From: Leifsonia tongyongensis
GTDB lineage: Bacteria > Actinomycetota > Actinomycetes > Actinomycetales > Microbacteriaceae
Assembly (NCBI RefSeq): GCF_010686705.1
Contig: NZ_JAAGWY010000001.1
Coordinates: forward strand, 744,001 to 808,000
DNA: 64,000 nucleotides
Reading direction: 5' to 3'
The translations under genes were made by a program, and so were the position numbers. Under the pieces are notes generated by a model that was not told the origin of the DNA, ran no database searches, and worked only from the letters and a program-made list of their open reading frames with translations. Of this stretch, positions 16,235-24,361 are shown one piece after another. Position 1 is the first letter of the stretch. Every line of letters starts with the position of its first letter.

Positions 16235-18892
16235 CTATCCCCTCCGAATCGTTACGGGTTTGATTGCGTTCAGGAGCTCCCACGAAGATAGGTTGCTCTC
16301 GAAGGCCGGGTAGATCCAGCGTCCCGCGTCGCTCTTGTTCCACTGCAGTGGCGTATTGAACTGATACCCGTTTTCGTTCACCTGCCAAACCTGGGTGGCC
16401 ACAGCCGATCCAAGGTCGAGGCCCTCCGCCCTGAGTCCCGTATCCTTGAACCGCTTCGCCGCGTCGACGTATGTCGCACCGACGAAGTAGTCGACGGTGG
16501 GCCAGACTCCGTCCTCGTAGGTGGTGCCCGCAAATCCGAGGTAGGGGAAGCCTGTTGACCCGGGCGGCAGCCCCATGTTCGGCGAACCGATCTCGCGACC
16601 CTGACTGTCAAGTTTCGACTGGAAGAGCGCGATCTGACTTTTCAGCTGCAGGCGGTAACGGCTCGTGTCGACCAGGTCCGGGAGCCCGGCGCGTTCCGCG
16701 AGGTGCTGAGCGAAGAAGGTAGCCAAGAGAACGCTGTCGTTGTTGGCTGTAGGGCCCGGCGTGTATCGGTAATACTGATGGTCGGCGTTCCAGAAGGTCG
16801 CCTCATACTCGGTCTTGGCCGCTTTCAATTCGGCGTTCCACGTTGCCAGGGTCGCCTTGGATTCCCCGACGCTTTTGCCTGCTGCTGAGATCGACTCGAG
16901 CGCGAGCAGATACAGCTGCGAGTCATATGCGTCGACCTTGTTTACCGGGATGACGTCAAAAACGTTTGCGTATGGCAGCGGGCTTTTCAGGTTCGGACTG
17001 GGAGCGTTCATGTTTGGCGCCTCGGGCAGCGTCGACCCGGGAGGAATCGTCGCCTGGATGTACGCGAGAAGCTTGCGCATGGCGGGGTAGGCCTGACGCA
17101 GGAAGTTCCAGTCATGGTTACTCTGCGCGTAGTCATACAGCCTGAAGAGGTTCTCGCTTGGTTTGTCGATGAACCAGACGTTCCCCGGCGACGGCTGTTG
17201 GCCCTGAGTCCAGGTGATGAACGGGTCGCGGACCGAGTAGGCGGCAGGGTCGGTAGATGAGGTCAAGCCCGGGTCCCAGGGGTCGCCGTATGGATCTGCG
17301 TTGACGGCATCGATCTTGGCTCGAAGCCTGTCCCGCTCGATGGTTGGAAAGACCTGGCTGTATGCGAGGGAGCTGTAGGTGCCGACCTCTGTGCCCATCC
17401 CGCCGTTTGCGCCGCCGCCGGCATTGGAGTCGACACCGAGGTACAGGTGCGTGCCGGGCACAGTTGTTCCCTGACGTTTGACGCCTGTCGGTGCGACGGT
17501 ATTGGAGACGAGGCCTCCTTCCCACAAAGCGGTCTTGAACGGCACTTGGGCCAGCTGATTCAACGCGCCTGTTCGAATCACCAGCGGGTAGGCGGGGTCG
17601 TTTGCGATCGGCTTCCACCACTGTTCCACTGCCCTAAGCGACTCGTCGTGTGCGGTGAGCGCGTCACGAGCGATGGCGAGGCTCTGGTTGAACGGGTAGC
17701 TTCCGGCCACGTAGTTGTTTTGCGTGTCCTCCTTTGCGCCGTAGAAGTTGGTGTAGTGACGCATCCAGACGGTGTTGTTGTTGGCGAAGGCGACTTGGGG
17801 GAAGTCCCACGTCAGCGCGAACGGGACTGTCGAGACTTCGCCCGGCTTCAGCGTGACGGCTACCGAGATCGCGCCAGCGGAGTGAGAATTGTCGATCGGC
17901 GCATTGGTCAGCGCGCCCGTGTCAGAGAACGGTGCGTACACGTCGGAGCCGTCGCCGTTCGCATTCCAAGAGGTTGTGTATGTGACCTTCTGCCCCGCCT
18001 GCGGTTTCGCGGCGATAGTCCATTCGGACCGGGACGCGTCGACGGTGTTTGACGGGTCGTTGGAAGTCATGGTGACGGCCTGGATGCCGGATTTTCGGTC
18101 GTTCGTGAACTGACTGTCGAGGCCGGTGCGAACCGTCGCGGGTTGCCTGCCTTCATGTGCGGGCGCGTTCGGCATGGTGAACATGACGGAGATGTTGCTG
18201 GTTTTGGTGGTGTGGTTTGCCAGCCGTACATCGAAGTAGGCGACGGGAAGCGACGTTCGTTTGTCCTCGCCCGCGACGATCGGAGAGAAGAACCTCATGG
18301 ATACATCCGTTTTGAACGGGGTGTAGCTGGTCCACCCGAACGGGTAAAGGGCTGCATACGAACCTTCCCCGGGCTGGAGGAGGTTCCAGCCGGGGAGCGG
18401 CGATTGCCACGATCGTGCCGCCGACGTGGACTGAGGTCCGTTCGTAGCGAGCGTCTTGACGGTTGTTTGGTCCGTGCCGATCTGCTCTCTTACGTGGAAC
18501 GCCGCTTGCGGGAGAGCACGCATCTCCCAGCTGTCATCTTGCGAGCCGCCGAAGAACCATGGTCCGAAGGTTCCGGACTGGTTGATCATGAAGGATCCGG
18601 CACCGACGCCGCCGAGAGGAATCCCGAGTCCCGGAACGCTTTCCGGCAGTCCGGGAAAGCCTGGTGTGGACGGGCCCGGCGGAATTTCTCCGAGCTGACG
18701 GACCGTCGCCGCGGCTGGAACCGCGAAAAAGTCTCTGGCGTGCGAATTCGGGTCGTTTGGGGACGCATTCGCAGCGTTTAGCGGAACGAACCCGCCGATC
18801 AGTGCTGCCGCGATTACGGCCGCAGTTCCGGTTCTACTGACTGCTCGTCGGCGTACTCTGAGTCGGCCAAAAGGTCGCGGCTGGATCAGCAT
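16235..18892 (-). CDS. Secreted glycoside hydrolase family 116 (beta-glucosidase/xylosidase-like)
   Basis: The 885-residue protein has an N-terminal export signal (basic region with RRRAVSRTG, then a hydrophobic stretch ending near NAANAS at about residue 44). GLGIPLGGVGAGSFMINQSG is the entry motif of the GBA2/GH116 N-terminal beta domain (about 80-370). The alpha/alpha-barrel (DUF608) follows to the end, including LPYANVFDVIPVNKVDAYD and SQLYLLALESI, where the acid/base Asp is expected, and a late WPTVDYF segment. GH116 includes beta-glucosidases, beta-xylosidases and beta-N-acetylglucosaminidases; the specificity cannot be read here. GGAGGACC precedes ATG 18892. It is 53 bases downstream of the DUF5060-type hydrolase gene, probably in one operon. 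Confidence 0.88.
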   Translation of the reverse strand: MLIQPRPFGRLRVRRRAVSRTGTAAVIAAALIGGFVPLNAANASPNDPNSHARDFFAVPAAATVRQLGEIPPGPSTPGFPGLPESVPGLGIPLGGVGAGSFMINQSGTFGPWFFGGSQDDSWEMRALPQAAFHVREQIGTDQTTVKTLATNGPQSTSAARSWQSPLPGWNLLQPGEGSYAALYPFGWTSYTPFKTDVSMRFFSPIVAGEDKRTSLPVAYFDVRLANHTTKTSNISVMFTMPNAPAHEGRQPATVRTGLDSQFTNDRKSGIQAVTMTSNDPSNTVDASRSEWTIAAKPQAGQKVTYTTSWNANGDGSDVYAPFSDTGALTNAPIDNSHSAGAISVAVTLKPGEVSTVPFALTWDFPQVAFANNNTVWMRHYTNFYGAKEDTQNNYVAGSYPFNQSLAIARDALTAHDESLRAVEQWWKPIANDPAYPLVIRTGALNQLAQVPFKTALWEGGLVSNTVAPTGVKRQGTTVPGTHLYLGVDSNAGGGANGGMGTEVGTYSSLAYSQVFPTIERDRLRAKIDAVNADPYGDPWDPGLTSSTDPAAYSVRDPFITWTQGQQPSPGNVWFIDKPSENLFRLYDYAQSNHDWNFLRQAYPAMRKLLAYIQATIPPGSTLPEAPNMNAPSPNLKSPLPYANVFDVIPVNKVDAYDSQLYLLALESISAAGKSVGESKATLATWNAELKAAKTEYEATFWNADHQYYRYTPGPTANNDSVLLATFFAQHLAERAGLPDLVDTSRYRLQLKSQIALFQSKLDSQGREIGSPNMGLPPGSTGFPYLGFAGTTYEDGVWPTVDYFVGATYVDAAKRFKDTGLRAEGLDLGSAVATQVWQVNENGYQFNTPLQWNKSDAGRWIYPAFESNLSSWELLNAIKPVTIRRG

Positions 18893-18945
18893 TGGTCCTC
18901 CATCTTCTTCGTTGGATCGAGCGTGTTGTGGGGTATCGTCGCGGG

Positions 18946-20688
18946 CTACTGGTCTGCCTTGGTGAGCCTGATCGCCATATAGGGCCGAGCGGGAAGGTCT
19001 ACGTGGACCGTGCCTTCGTGGACACCGGGAACGGTCTGGATGTTCATGTTCCAGGTGTCGATGACGTCTATGCGGGCGCGCATGCCCTCCGGGATGCTGA
19101 CGTTCCGAAATAGTGGGCGGTTGGCGCCGAAGTAGATCAGGATGTACTCGTTCTTGACTCCCCCCCAGCGCGCATCCCAGTCCGACGGGAGCGGCTCAAC
19201 ACGACCGGTCGGTGATTCGGAGACGATTGTGCGGAGGAACGCGACTCGCGCGGGACTCTCGCCGGCGAGCTTCCCGCCCTTGGACCACCACAGAACCTCG
19301 TCTTCTGCGTGGAAAGTTTCACCGTGCGTGAGGTAACCGCCGCGCACGGTGCCGTCCCAGAACTTCTCGACGACTTCTTCTGCCGTCAAGTTTCCCCAGC
19401 CCTGGTCAAGGTTGCCTTCATAGCCGAACTCATCGACGACGACCGGCTTGCCCCACCGGTGGCGCCACTCATCGACGCGCTGGGACATCTTGCCTTCGTT
19501 GCGCTGAATGCTCGCATGGGTTGCCCAGTCCGCCGAGTAGTCGAAGAGTTCTGTCCAGTTGTGGATGGACATGAGGTGGTGGCTCGGGTCCTCGGCTTGG
19601 ATCACCCGAGCTATCCTGTCCCAGTCATCTGGCCGTTTCGAGACGAGAAGTTCGTATTCATTTGCGAGCGACCACCAGACATTCGCAAAGCCACTGAGAC
19701 GGCGGGTCACGTACTTGACGTAGCGGTCGTCTGCCGCCTTACCGAGAGCAGCGAATCCCCAGCGGTCGTAAGGGTGGAAGAGGATGAGATCGGCTTCGAT
19801 ACCGAGCTCCCCGAGCTGCTTGATTCGCCGCTCCAGACGCCGAAAGTAGTCGACGTCAAAACGTGTTGTATCCCACCCGCCGTCTTCACGGCGCGGAAAA
19901 ACGTAGCGATCCGGATCGTTCGAGTTGTATAGGAAGTCTTTGGGGAAGAGTCCCATCCGCAATTTGTTGAAGGGCGAATCCTTGAGTGTTCGGATGGTTT
20001 CGTCCTGAAGGGCCTCCGGTTGGAGGGTCCAGACATACGCGGTCGTACCGAACGGTGTGTAGGGGGATCCATCAGCGTAGGCGAAGGCGAACTGGTCGAC
20101 GACGCGGACTGGGCCCCGCCCGTCGCTGTCGGCAACAGAGATGGATCCAGTGATTCCGTCGAGAGAGCGAGCATTGGAAGTGGTGACGAATGACCATTCG
20201 CCATCGATCGGGAGGAGGAACCGGAGCACGTAGCTGCCGTCGTCGTCATAGAAGCCGCCCACTCGGAGCGTGAGATCACCGTGGGTAAGGATCGCCCCCA
20301 GTTCGACATCGACGAATGGGTTCCCGTGGCTCGGGCCGGCGAGGACGATCTCAGTCGTCTCGTGTAGTCGGGGTTTGTCGGGCAGCGTCACCGATGCGCT
20401 CGCATGCGCGACCGCGACTGATTCGTAGTCGGCGTCAGGCTGGATGGCAGGGGGCTCGACCGGAAGCGGCCGGGTGTCCTCGATCGTGGAAAGCTGTTGG
20501 AGCAAAGATCGTGCCTTGTCGGCGTCGGCCGCCAGTGCGAACTCAAGGAAGCCGCCGAGCGGGAAGCCGCGCAACTGTTCGGCGAGCGAGGAGCCCAAGA
20601 GGTCCGGAACCTCCGCCTCCAGCAGCCGCCGCGCTTCCTCGTTCTCCAGCGCTTCGCCGAACGTAGACCATCGGTCGAACGTGCGCAT
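18946..20688 (-). CDS. DUF5060-DUF4038-DUF5605 glycoside hydrolase (apiosidase-like clan)
   Basis: The 580-residue intracellular protein has three recognisable parts: a DUF5060-like beta domain (about 125-205; FVDVELGAILTHGD, LPIDGEWSFVTTSN), a DUF4038/apiosidase-like TIM barrel (to about 500) and a DUF5605-type C-terminal beta domain. Likely catalytic glutamates are in WWSLANEYELL (acid/base) and VVDEFGYEG (nucleophile). Residues 1-75 (RTFDRWSTFGEALENEEARR) form an extra helical module like those appended to some GH3 enzymes. The frame stays open upstream to 20982, and an ATG at 20709 is also in frame, but GGAGA precedes ATG 20688, so I start there. Substrate unknown; plant side-chain glycosides fit the context. 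Confidence 0.8.
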   Translation of the reverse strand: MRTFDRWSTFGEALENEEARRLLEAEVPDLLGSSLAEQLRGFPLGGFLEFALAADADKARSLLQQLSTIEDTRPLPVEPPAIQPDADYESVAVAHASASVTLPDKPRLHETTEIVLAGPSHGNPFVDVELGAILTHGDLTLRVGGFYDDDGSYVLRFLLPIDGEWSFVTTSNARSLDGITGSISVADSDGRGPVRVVDQFAFAYADGSPYTPFGTTAYVWTLQPEALQDETIRTLKDSPFNKLRMGLFPKDFLYNSNDPDRYVFPRREDGGWDTTRFDVDYFRRLERRIKQLGELGIEADLILFHPYDRWGFAALGKAADDRYVKYVTRRLSGFANVWWSLANEYELLVSKRPDDWDRIARVIQAEDPSHHLMSIHNWTELFDYSADWATHASIQRNEGKMSQRVDEWRHRWGKPVVVDEFGYEGNLDQGWGNLTAEEVVEKFWDGTVRGGYLTHGETFHAEDEVLWWSKGGKLAGESPARVAFLRTIVSESPTGRVEPLPSDWDARWGGVKNEYILIYFGANRPLFRNVSIPEGMRARIDVIDTWNMNIQTVPGVHEGTVHVDLPARPYMAIRLTKADQ

Positions 20689-20771
20689 CGTTGCGTCTCC
20701 TGTCGTCATGCAGCCGGTCTGTTGACCTTCCGGATTCAAGGTCTCAGGTTTCGTCGAAGAAGCGGAACTCG

Positions 20772-20808
20772 TTGCGCAAAAATTGGCGCCGAACCGAGTG
20801 TTGCGCAA
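20772..20808. promoter_or_regulatory. Double TTGCGCAA operator between divergent hydrolase and lacI genes
   Basis: GTTGCGCAAAAATTGG (core 20772-20779) and GTTGCGCAAAAATGGT (core 20801-20808) are near-identical, same-orientation copies 29 bp apart. They lie between the minus-strand hydrolase start (20688) and the lacI start (20831). The arrangement suits a LacI protein that represses both itself and the GH operon. Confidence 0.75.
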
Positions 20809-20830
20809 AAATGGTGGGAGGAGATGACAT

Positions 20831-21853
20831 ATGCCCGAACCCACTGCCGCTCTCGTTACCCTCGCCGATGTAGCACACAAGGCGGGAGTTTCCGTCTCAA
20901 CCGCGTCGCGCGCATTGTCCGGGCGCGGCGACCTCAAGGCCGAAACGCGCAACACGGTCCTGCAGGTGGCGAGCGACCTCAACTACGACATGACGGGTAC
21001 GAATCGCGGCCGTCCCGCAAACTTGGACTTGCGCCTCATCGAGCTAGTGCTCGGCACCTTTGACGACGCGTGGACTCAAGCTATTGTCAGTGGCGCGCGA
21101 CGAGGCGCTTTTGCCAACGGGTTCGATCTCGTGCTCACCTTGGAGCGAGAGGATCCGGCGGACGACTGGCCCGCGAGGGTGGCGCGCCGGCGCCCGTCCG
21201 GCGTCATCCTTGGAATCATCAAGCCGACGAGGCACCAGATCGAGGACCTCGCCGCCGCTCGCATCCCCGTCGTCCTGATCGACCCGCGCTCTGATCCGCA
21301 TGGGGAAGTGGCAAGTGTCGGCACTACGGATTGGCAGGGCGGCTACGACGCCGGCACTCATCTTGCGGCAACAGGGCTTGAGCGGTTTGCCGTGATCGCG
21401 GGGGTACCGCACTACCGATTCGGGAAGGCGCGAGAGGACGGATTCCGAACCGCAATCGCCGACGAGCTGGGCGACGTTCCCATCACTCGAATAGACGCCG
21501 ACTGGACCGGAGCTGAGGTGACTCGGGAGTTTCGGGCCCTAGTCGCCAAGTCGGGTACGCCTTTGGGAGTGTTCGCATGTAACGACGAAATGGCATTCGC
21601 GGTGTACCAGGCCGCCTCGGTCCTGGGGCTGAGGATTCCCGAGGATGTCAGCGTGATCGGGTTCAACGACGAACCGCGCGCATCTGCAGCGGAACCCCCA
21701 CTGACGTCTGTTCGACAGCCGCTGGAGGCGATGGCGGCGCGCGCCGTGCAGCTTGTGCGTGATCTTCGCACGCGGAATTCTGACCGGTTCGAACGTCTCG
21801 AGCTCCCGACGCGGTTGATGGTGCGCGAGTCGACTATCGCTTCTCGTACGTGA
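20831..21853 (+). CDS. LacI family transcriptional regulator (first of three)
   Basis: The 340-residue repressor has the N-terminal HTH (about 9-35, TLADVAHKAGVSVSTASRAL) and hinge (LNYDMTGTNRGRP). A periplasmic-binding-protein-like effector domain follows, with ACNDEMAFAVYQAASVLGLR and PEDVSVIGFNDEPRASAAEPPLT, the usual end motifs. GGGAGGAG precedes ATG 20831. Its promoter holds two copies of the TTGCGCAA palindrome, so it is the best candidate for the repressor of the 12-32 kb glycan genes. The inducer is presumably an oligosaccharide or breakdown product. Its 3' end overlaps the GH43 gene by 20 bases, tail to tail. Confidence 0.93.
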   Translation: MPEPTAALVTLADVAHKAGVSVSTASRALSGRGDLKAETRNTVLQVASDLNYDMTGTNRGRPANLDLRLIELVLGTFDDAWTQAIVSGARRGAFANGFDLVLTLEREDPADDWPARVARRRPSGVILGIIKPTRHQIEDLAAARIPVVLIDPRSDPHGEVASVGTTDWQGGYDAGTHLAATGLERFAVIAGVPHYRFGKAREDGFRTAIADELGDVPITRIDADWTGAEVTREFRALVAKSGTPLGVFACNDEMAFAVYQAASVLGLRIPEDVSVIGFNDEPRASAAEPPLTSVRQPLEAMAARAVQLVRDLRTRNSDRFERLELPTRLMVRESTIASRT

Positions 21854-23354
21854 CGCGCAGCAGGCGGGACTCCGCATCAGCTGCTCCGACGCAGAGCATC
21901 CGTCCAGTGAAACCGGATGCGACCTCGGTGGAGATGTAACGTCCGTCAAGGCGGCTCAACTCGTGGAAGCCGTCTCCGGCATCGAAGGAGAGAACGATGT
22001 CATCGGGACCGCCATGCCCGAGCGGGATGGGTAGGGACACGGGTGGGACGCTTTCGATGCGAACGGTGACCGCTCCGCCGGCGAACGGCGACGAACTCAC
22101 CGTCGACCTGATGTCGCCGATTTGGGCTTCGACAGTCACGGAGCCATCCAGCACGTGCAGCCCGTACCAGTGTCGATCGTCGATTCGGACCCGGAATGTT
22201 CCCGAAGCCATCAGCACGGCATCTGCTCGCCAACTGAGGTCGCGGACGCGCACACACAGGCCACCTTGGCCGGGGATGCCCGCCAAAGCGACGCCACCCT
22301 CCGGGAGATGTTTCGCGATTCGATCAGGCTCGCCTGTCGGAGCTACCCAGCGGTGGTGGAGGGTCGGTGTCGCGAATGCATCGATGAAATCGGTGTCTAC
22401 AGGTTCCGCCTGGAAGCGTCCCTCATCAAATACCGGCCACCCTTCGAGCCAGTCGACTCCGGCAAGGAACGTTTCACGGCCGAGCACGTGATACTGAGGG
22501 GTGGATCCGTGAGGCCTCGCACCCAGGTAGACGGCGGCCCAACCGCCGTCAAGATCGGGAACCAGATCTGCGTGCCCGACGTTCTGAACGGGATGGCCCG
22601 AACTGCGGTGGGTGAAGATCGGATTCCACGGGCACGACTCGAATGGGCCGCTTGGCGAGGTCCCTCGAGCGACCGTGACGCTGTGACCCCTTTCGGTTCC
22701 GCCTTCAGCGAGGAGCAGGTACCAGTAGTCGCCGATCCGGTAAAGATGTGGCCCTTCGGGTGCAACCATGCCAGTTCCCTGCCACACCTGGTATGCGGGT
22801 GACGTGAGCTTCCCGGTTGTGGTGTCCAACGTCGCTTGCAGGATTCCTCGACCTCCATCGGAAAAGTCGAGGGCGTTCCAGGTCAGATAGCAAATCCCGT
22901 CGTCATCCCAGACGATGTCGGGGTCTATGCCGATCGCGTCTGGGATCTGAATGGGATCGCTCCATTCGCCCGCCGGGTCGTCGGCGGTGAGGAGCAACTG
23001 GCCCGAGTCGAAGGTGCTGACATTCGTGGTGATGAACCAGAATCTTCCCGAGTGGAACCGCAGGGTGGACCCGTACACACCAGTCGACGGTCCGTCCGAC
23101 CCGTATTGAAACTGAGAGCGCCGGCTCATGATGTGGCCGATCTGATCCCAGGTGACCAGATCGGTGCTGTGGAACAGGGGCGCCCCGGGAAAATACTCGA
23201 AGCTCGAGTTGGCCAGATAGTAGTCGGACCCGACTTTGCAGATTGTCGGGTCGGGGTAGAAGCCTGGGATCACCGGGTCGGTCGCCGCTGATCCCGATGG
23301 GCTCAGGACCGCGCCGCTGACAACTGGCGTGGGCGTGGGCATACCATCACGCAT
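21834..23354 (-). CDS. Glycoside hydrolase family 43 (beta-xylosidase/arabinofuranosidase-like)
   Basis: The 506-residue enzyme has no signal peptide. The five-bladed propeller begins VIPGFYPDPTICKVGSDYYL, placing the general-base Asp in FYPDP, with IGIDPDIVWDDDG for the second Asp and VAPEGPHLYRIGDYWYL for the catalytic Glu. A C-terminal beta-sandwich (about 320-505; ALAGIPGQGGLCVRVRDLSW) is typical of GH43 beta-xylosidases. It should release xylose or arabinose from imported oligosaccharides. It is the last gene after the dpp-type ABC genes on the same strand (167-base gap). ATG 23342 is an alternative start four codons in. Confidence 0.92.
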   Translation of the reverse strand: MRDGMPTPTPVVSGAVLSPSGSAATDPVIPGFYPDPTICKVGSDYYLANSSFEYFPGAPLFHSTDLVTWDQIGHIMSRRSQFQYGSDGPSTGVYGSTLRFHSGRFWFITTNVSTFDSGQLLLTADDPAGEWSDPIQIPDAIGIDPDIVWDDDGICYLTWNALDFSDGGRGILQATLDTTTGKLTSPAYQVWQGTGMVAPEGPHLYRIGDYWYLLLAEGGTERGHSVTVARGTSPSGPFESCPWNPIFTHRSSGHPVQNVGHADLVPDLDGGWAAVYLGARPHGSTPQYHVLGRETFLAGVDWLEGWPVFDEGRFQAEPVDTDFIDAFATPTLHHRWVAPTGEPDRIAKHLPEGGVALAGIPGQGGLCVRVRDLSWRADAVLMASGTFRVRIDDRHWYGLHVLDGSVTVEAQIGDIRSTVSSSPFAGGAVTVRIESVPPVSLPIPLGHGGPDDIVLSFDAGDGFHELSRLDGRYISTEVASGFTGRMLCVGAADAESRLLRVTYEKR

Positions 23355-23433
23355 GGTCGATGACCGACTCGGAGAGAAAGGCGCGCTGCTCCGGTCGAAG
23401 GCTCGTATTGAGGTGCTCTTGCGTCAGCGTCAT
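23347..23433 (-). CDS. Possible 28-codon leader ORF overlapping the GH43 start
   Basis: ATG 23433 opens a 28-residue frame (MTLTQEHLNTSLRPEQRAFL...) whose stop overlaps the GH43 start region. It may couple translation of GH43 to upstream reading, or be chance. I do not recognise the peptide, and no good ribosome-binding site precedes it. Confidence 0.25.
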   Translation of the reverse strand: MTLTQEHLNTSLRPEQRAFLSESVIDHA

Positions 23434-23521
23434 AGTTGTTTCCGTTCGGGGTACGAGGCGTGTTGTCTCAAATCGGCGAAACTCTGCCGCCGAGCCTGCG
23501 ATGGTGAATCGATGTGAGACC

Positions 23522-24361
23522 TCACGAGGTGACAGAAGCCGCCGGCTCCTGCGCATACAGACGCAGCCGCTCGGTTCTGCGTTCCCGCTGGATTTTGGGA
23601 TCCGCTACCGGCGCAGAGATCTGCAGGCGATGCGTGTAGTCGTGCCGCGGATGATGTGCGACCTGGGCCGCATCGCCGAGTTCAACTATCTGTCCCTGGT
23701 AAAGGACCGCGATACGGTCGCTGATCGCGTTGACAACTCCAAGGTCGTGGCTGATGAAGAGATAGGCGACCCCAGTACGCTCCTGCAGTTCTCTCAGCAG
23801 AGTGAGAACCCGGGCTTGGGTGGTGACATCGAGGGCGCTAGTCGGTTCGTCGCAGATGATGACTGACGGTTCGAGGGCAAGCGCACGGGCGATCGCGATC
23901 CGTTGCCGTTGACCGCCCGAGAACTCCTTCGGGTACCGCGCGCCGGAATCAGCTGGTAGACCCACAGCGTCCAGAAGCTCGCGAATCCGCTGACGCCCTC
24001 CAGCCACCCCCGCAGATTTCAACGGTTCGACAAGGATGTCCTCAACGGTCATCGACGGATTGAGCGACGAGTAAGGGTCCTGGAAGACAACCTGGATGGC
24101 TTTGGCGGTTCTCCGCCGCTGGTTGCGTGGAAGGTTACTGATCGTTTGACCGCGGAACTCGATGGTTCCCTCGCTGACTGGCGCAAGTCCGAGGATCGCC
24201 CGCCCGATAGTCGTCTTCCCGGATCCGGATTCGCCAACGAGACTCAACGTCTCACCCGGGAAGAGGTCCAGGGAAACGTCGTTGATGACAGTCTTGGTGT
24301 CGTGACGACCGGATCCGAATCGGACGACGAGATTCTTCACGCGCAGGATTGGATCGGTCAT
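23522..24361 (-). CDS. ABC transporter ATPase, OppF/DppF type
   Basis: The 279-residue ATPase has Walker A GESGSGKTT (about 41-49), Q-loop VFQDPYSSLNP, signature FSGGQRQRIAIARAL, Walker B VIICDEPTS and the H-loop in FISHDLGVV. A short Opp/Dpp C-terminal segment ends the protein. It pairs with the ATPase domain fused to the permease encoded just upstream, the two overlapping by four bases (ATGA). Together they energise a peptide/oligosaccharide-type importer; in this locus the cargo is more likely an oligosaccharide, as seen for family 5 importers of Thermotoga. Confidence 0.93.
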   Translation of the reverse strand: MTDPILRVKNLVVRFGSGRHDTKTVINDVSLDLFPGETLSLVGESGSGKTTIGRAILGLAPVSEGTIEFRGQTISNLPRNQRRRTAKAIQVVFQDPYSSLNPSMTVEDILVEPLKSAGVAGGRQRIRELLDAVGLPADSGARYPKEFSGGQRQRIAIARALALEPSVIICDEPTSALDVTTQARVLTLLRELQERTGVAYLFISHDLGVVNAISDRIAVLYQGQIVELGDAAQVAHHPRHDYTHRLQISAPVADPKIQRERRTERLRLYAQEPAASVTS

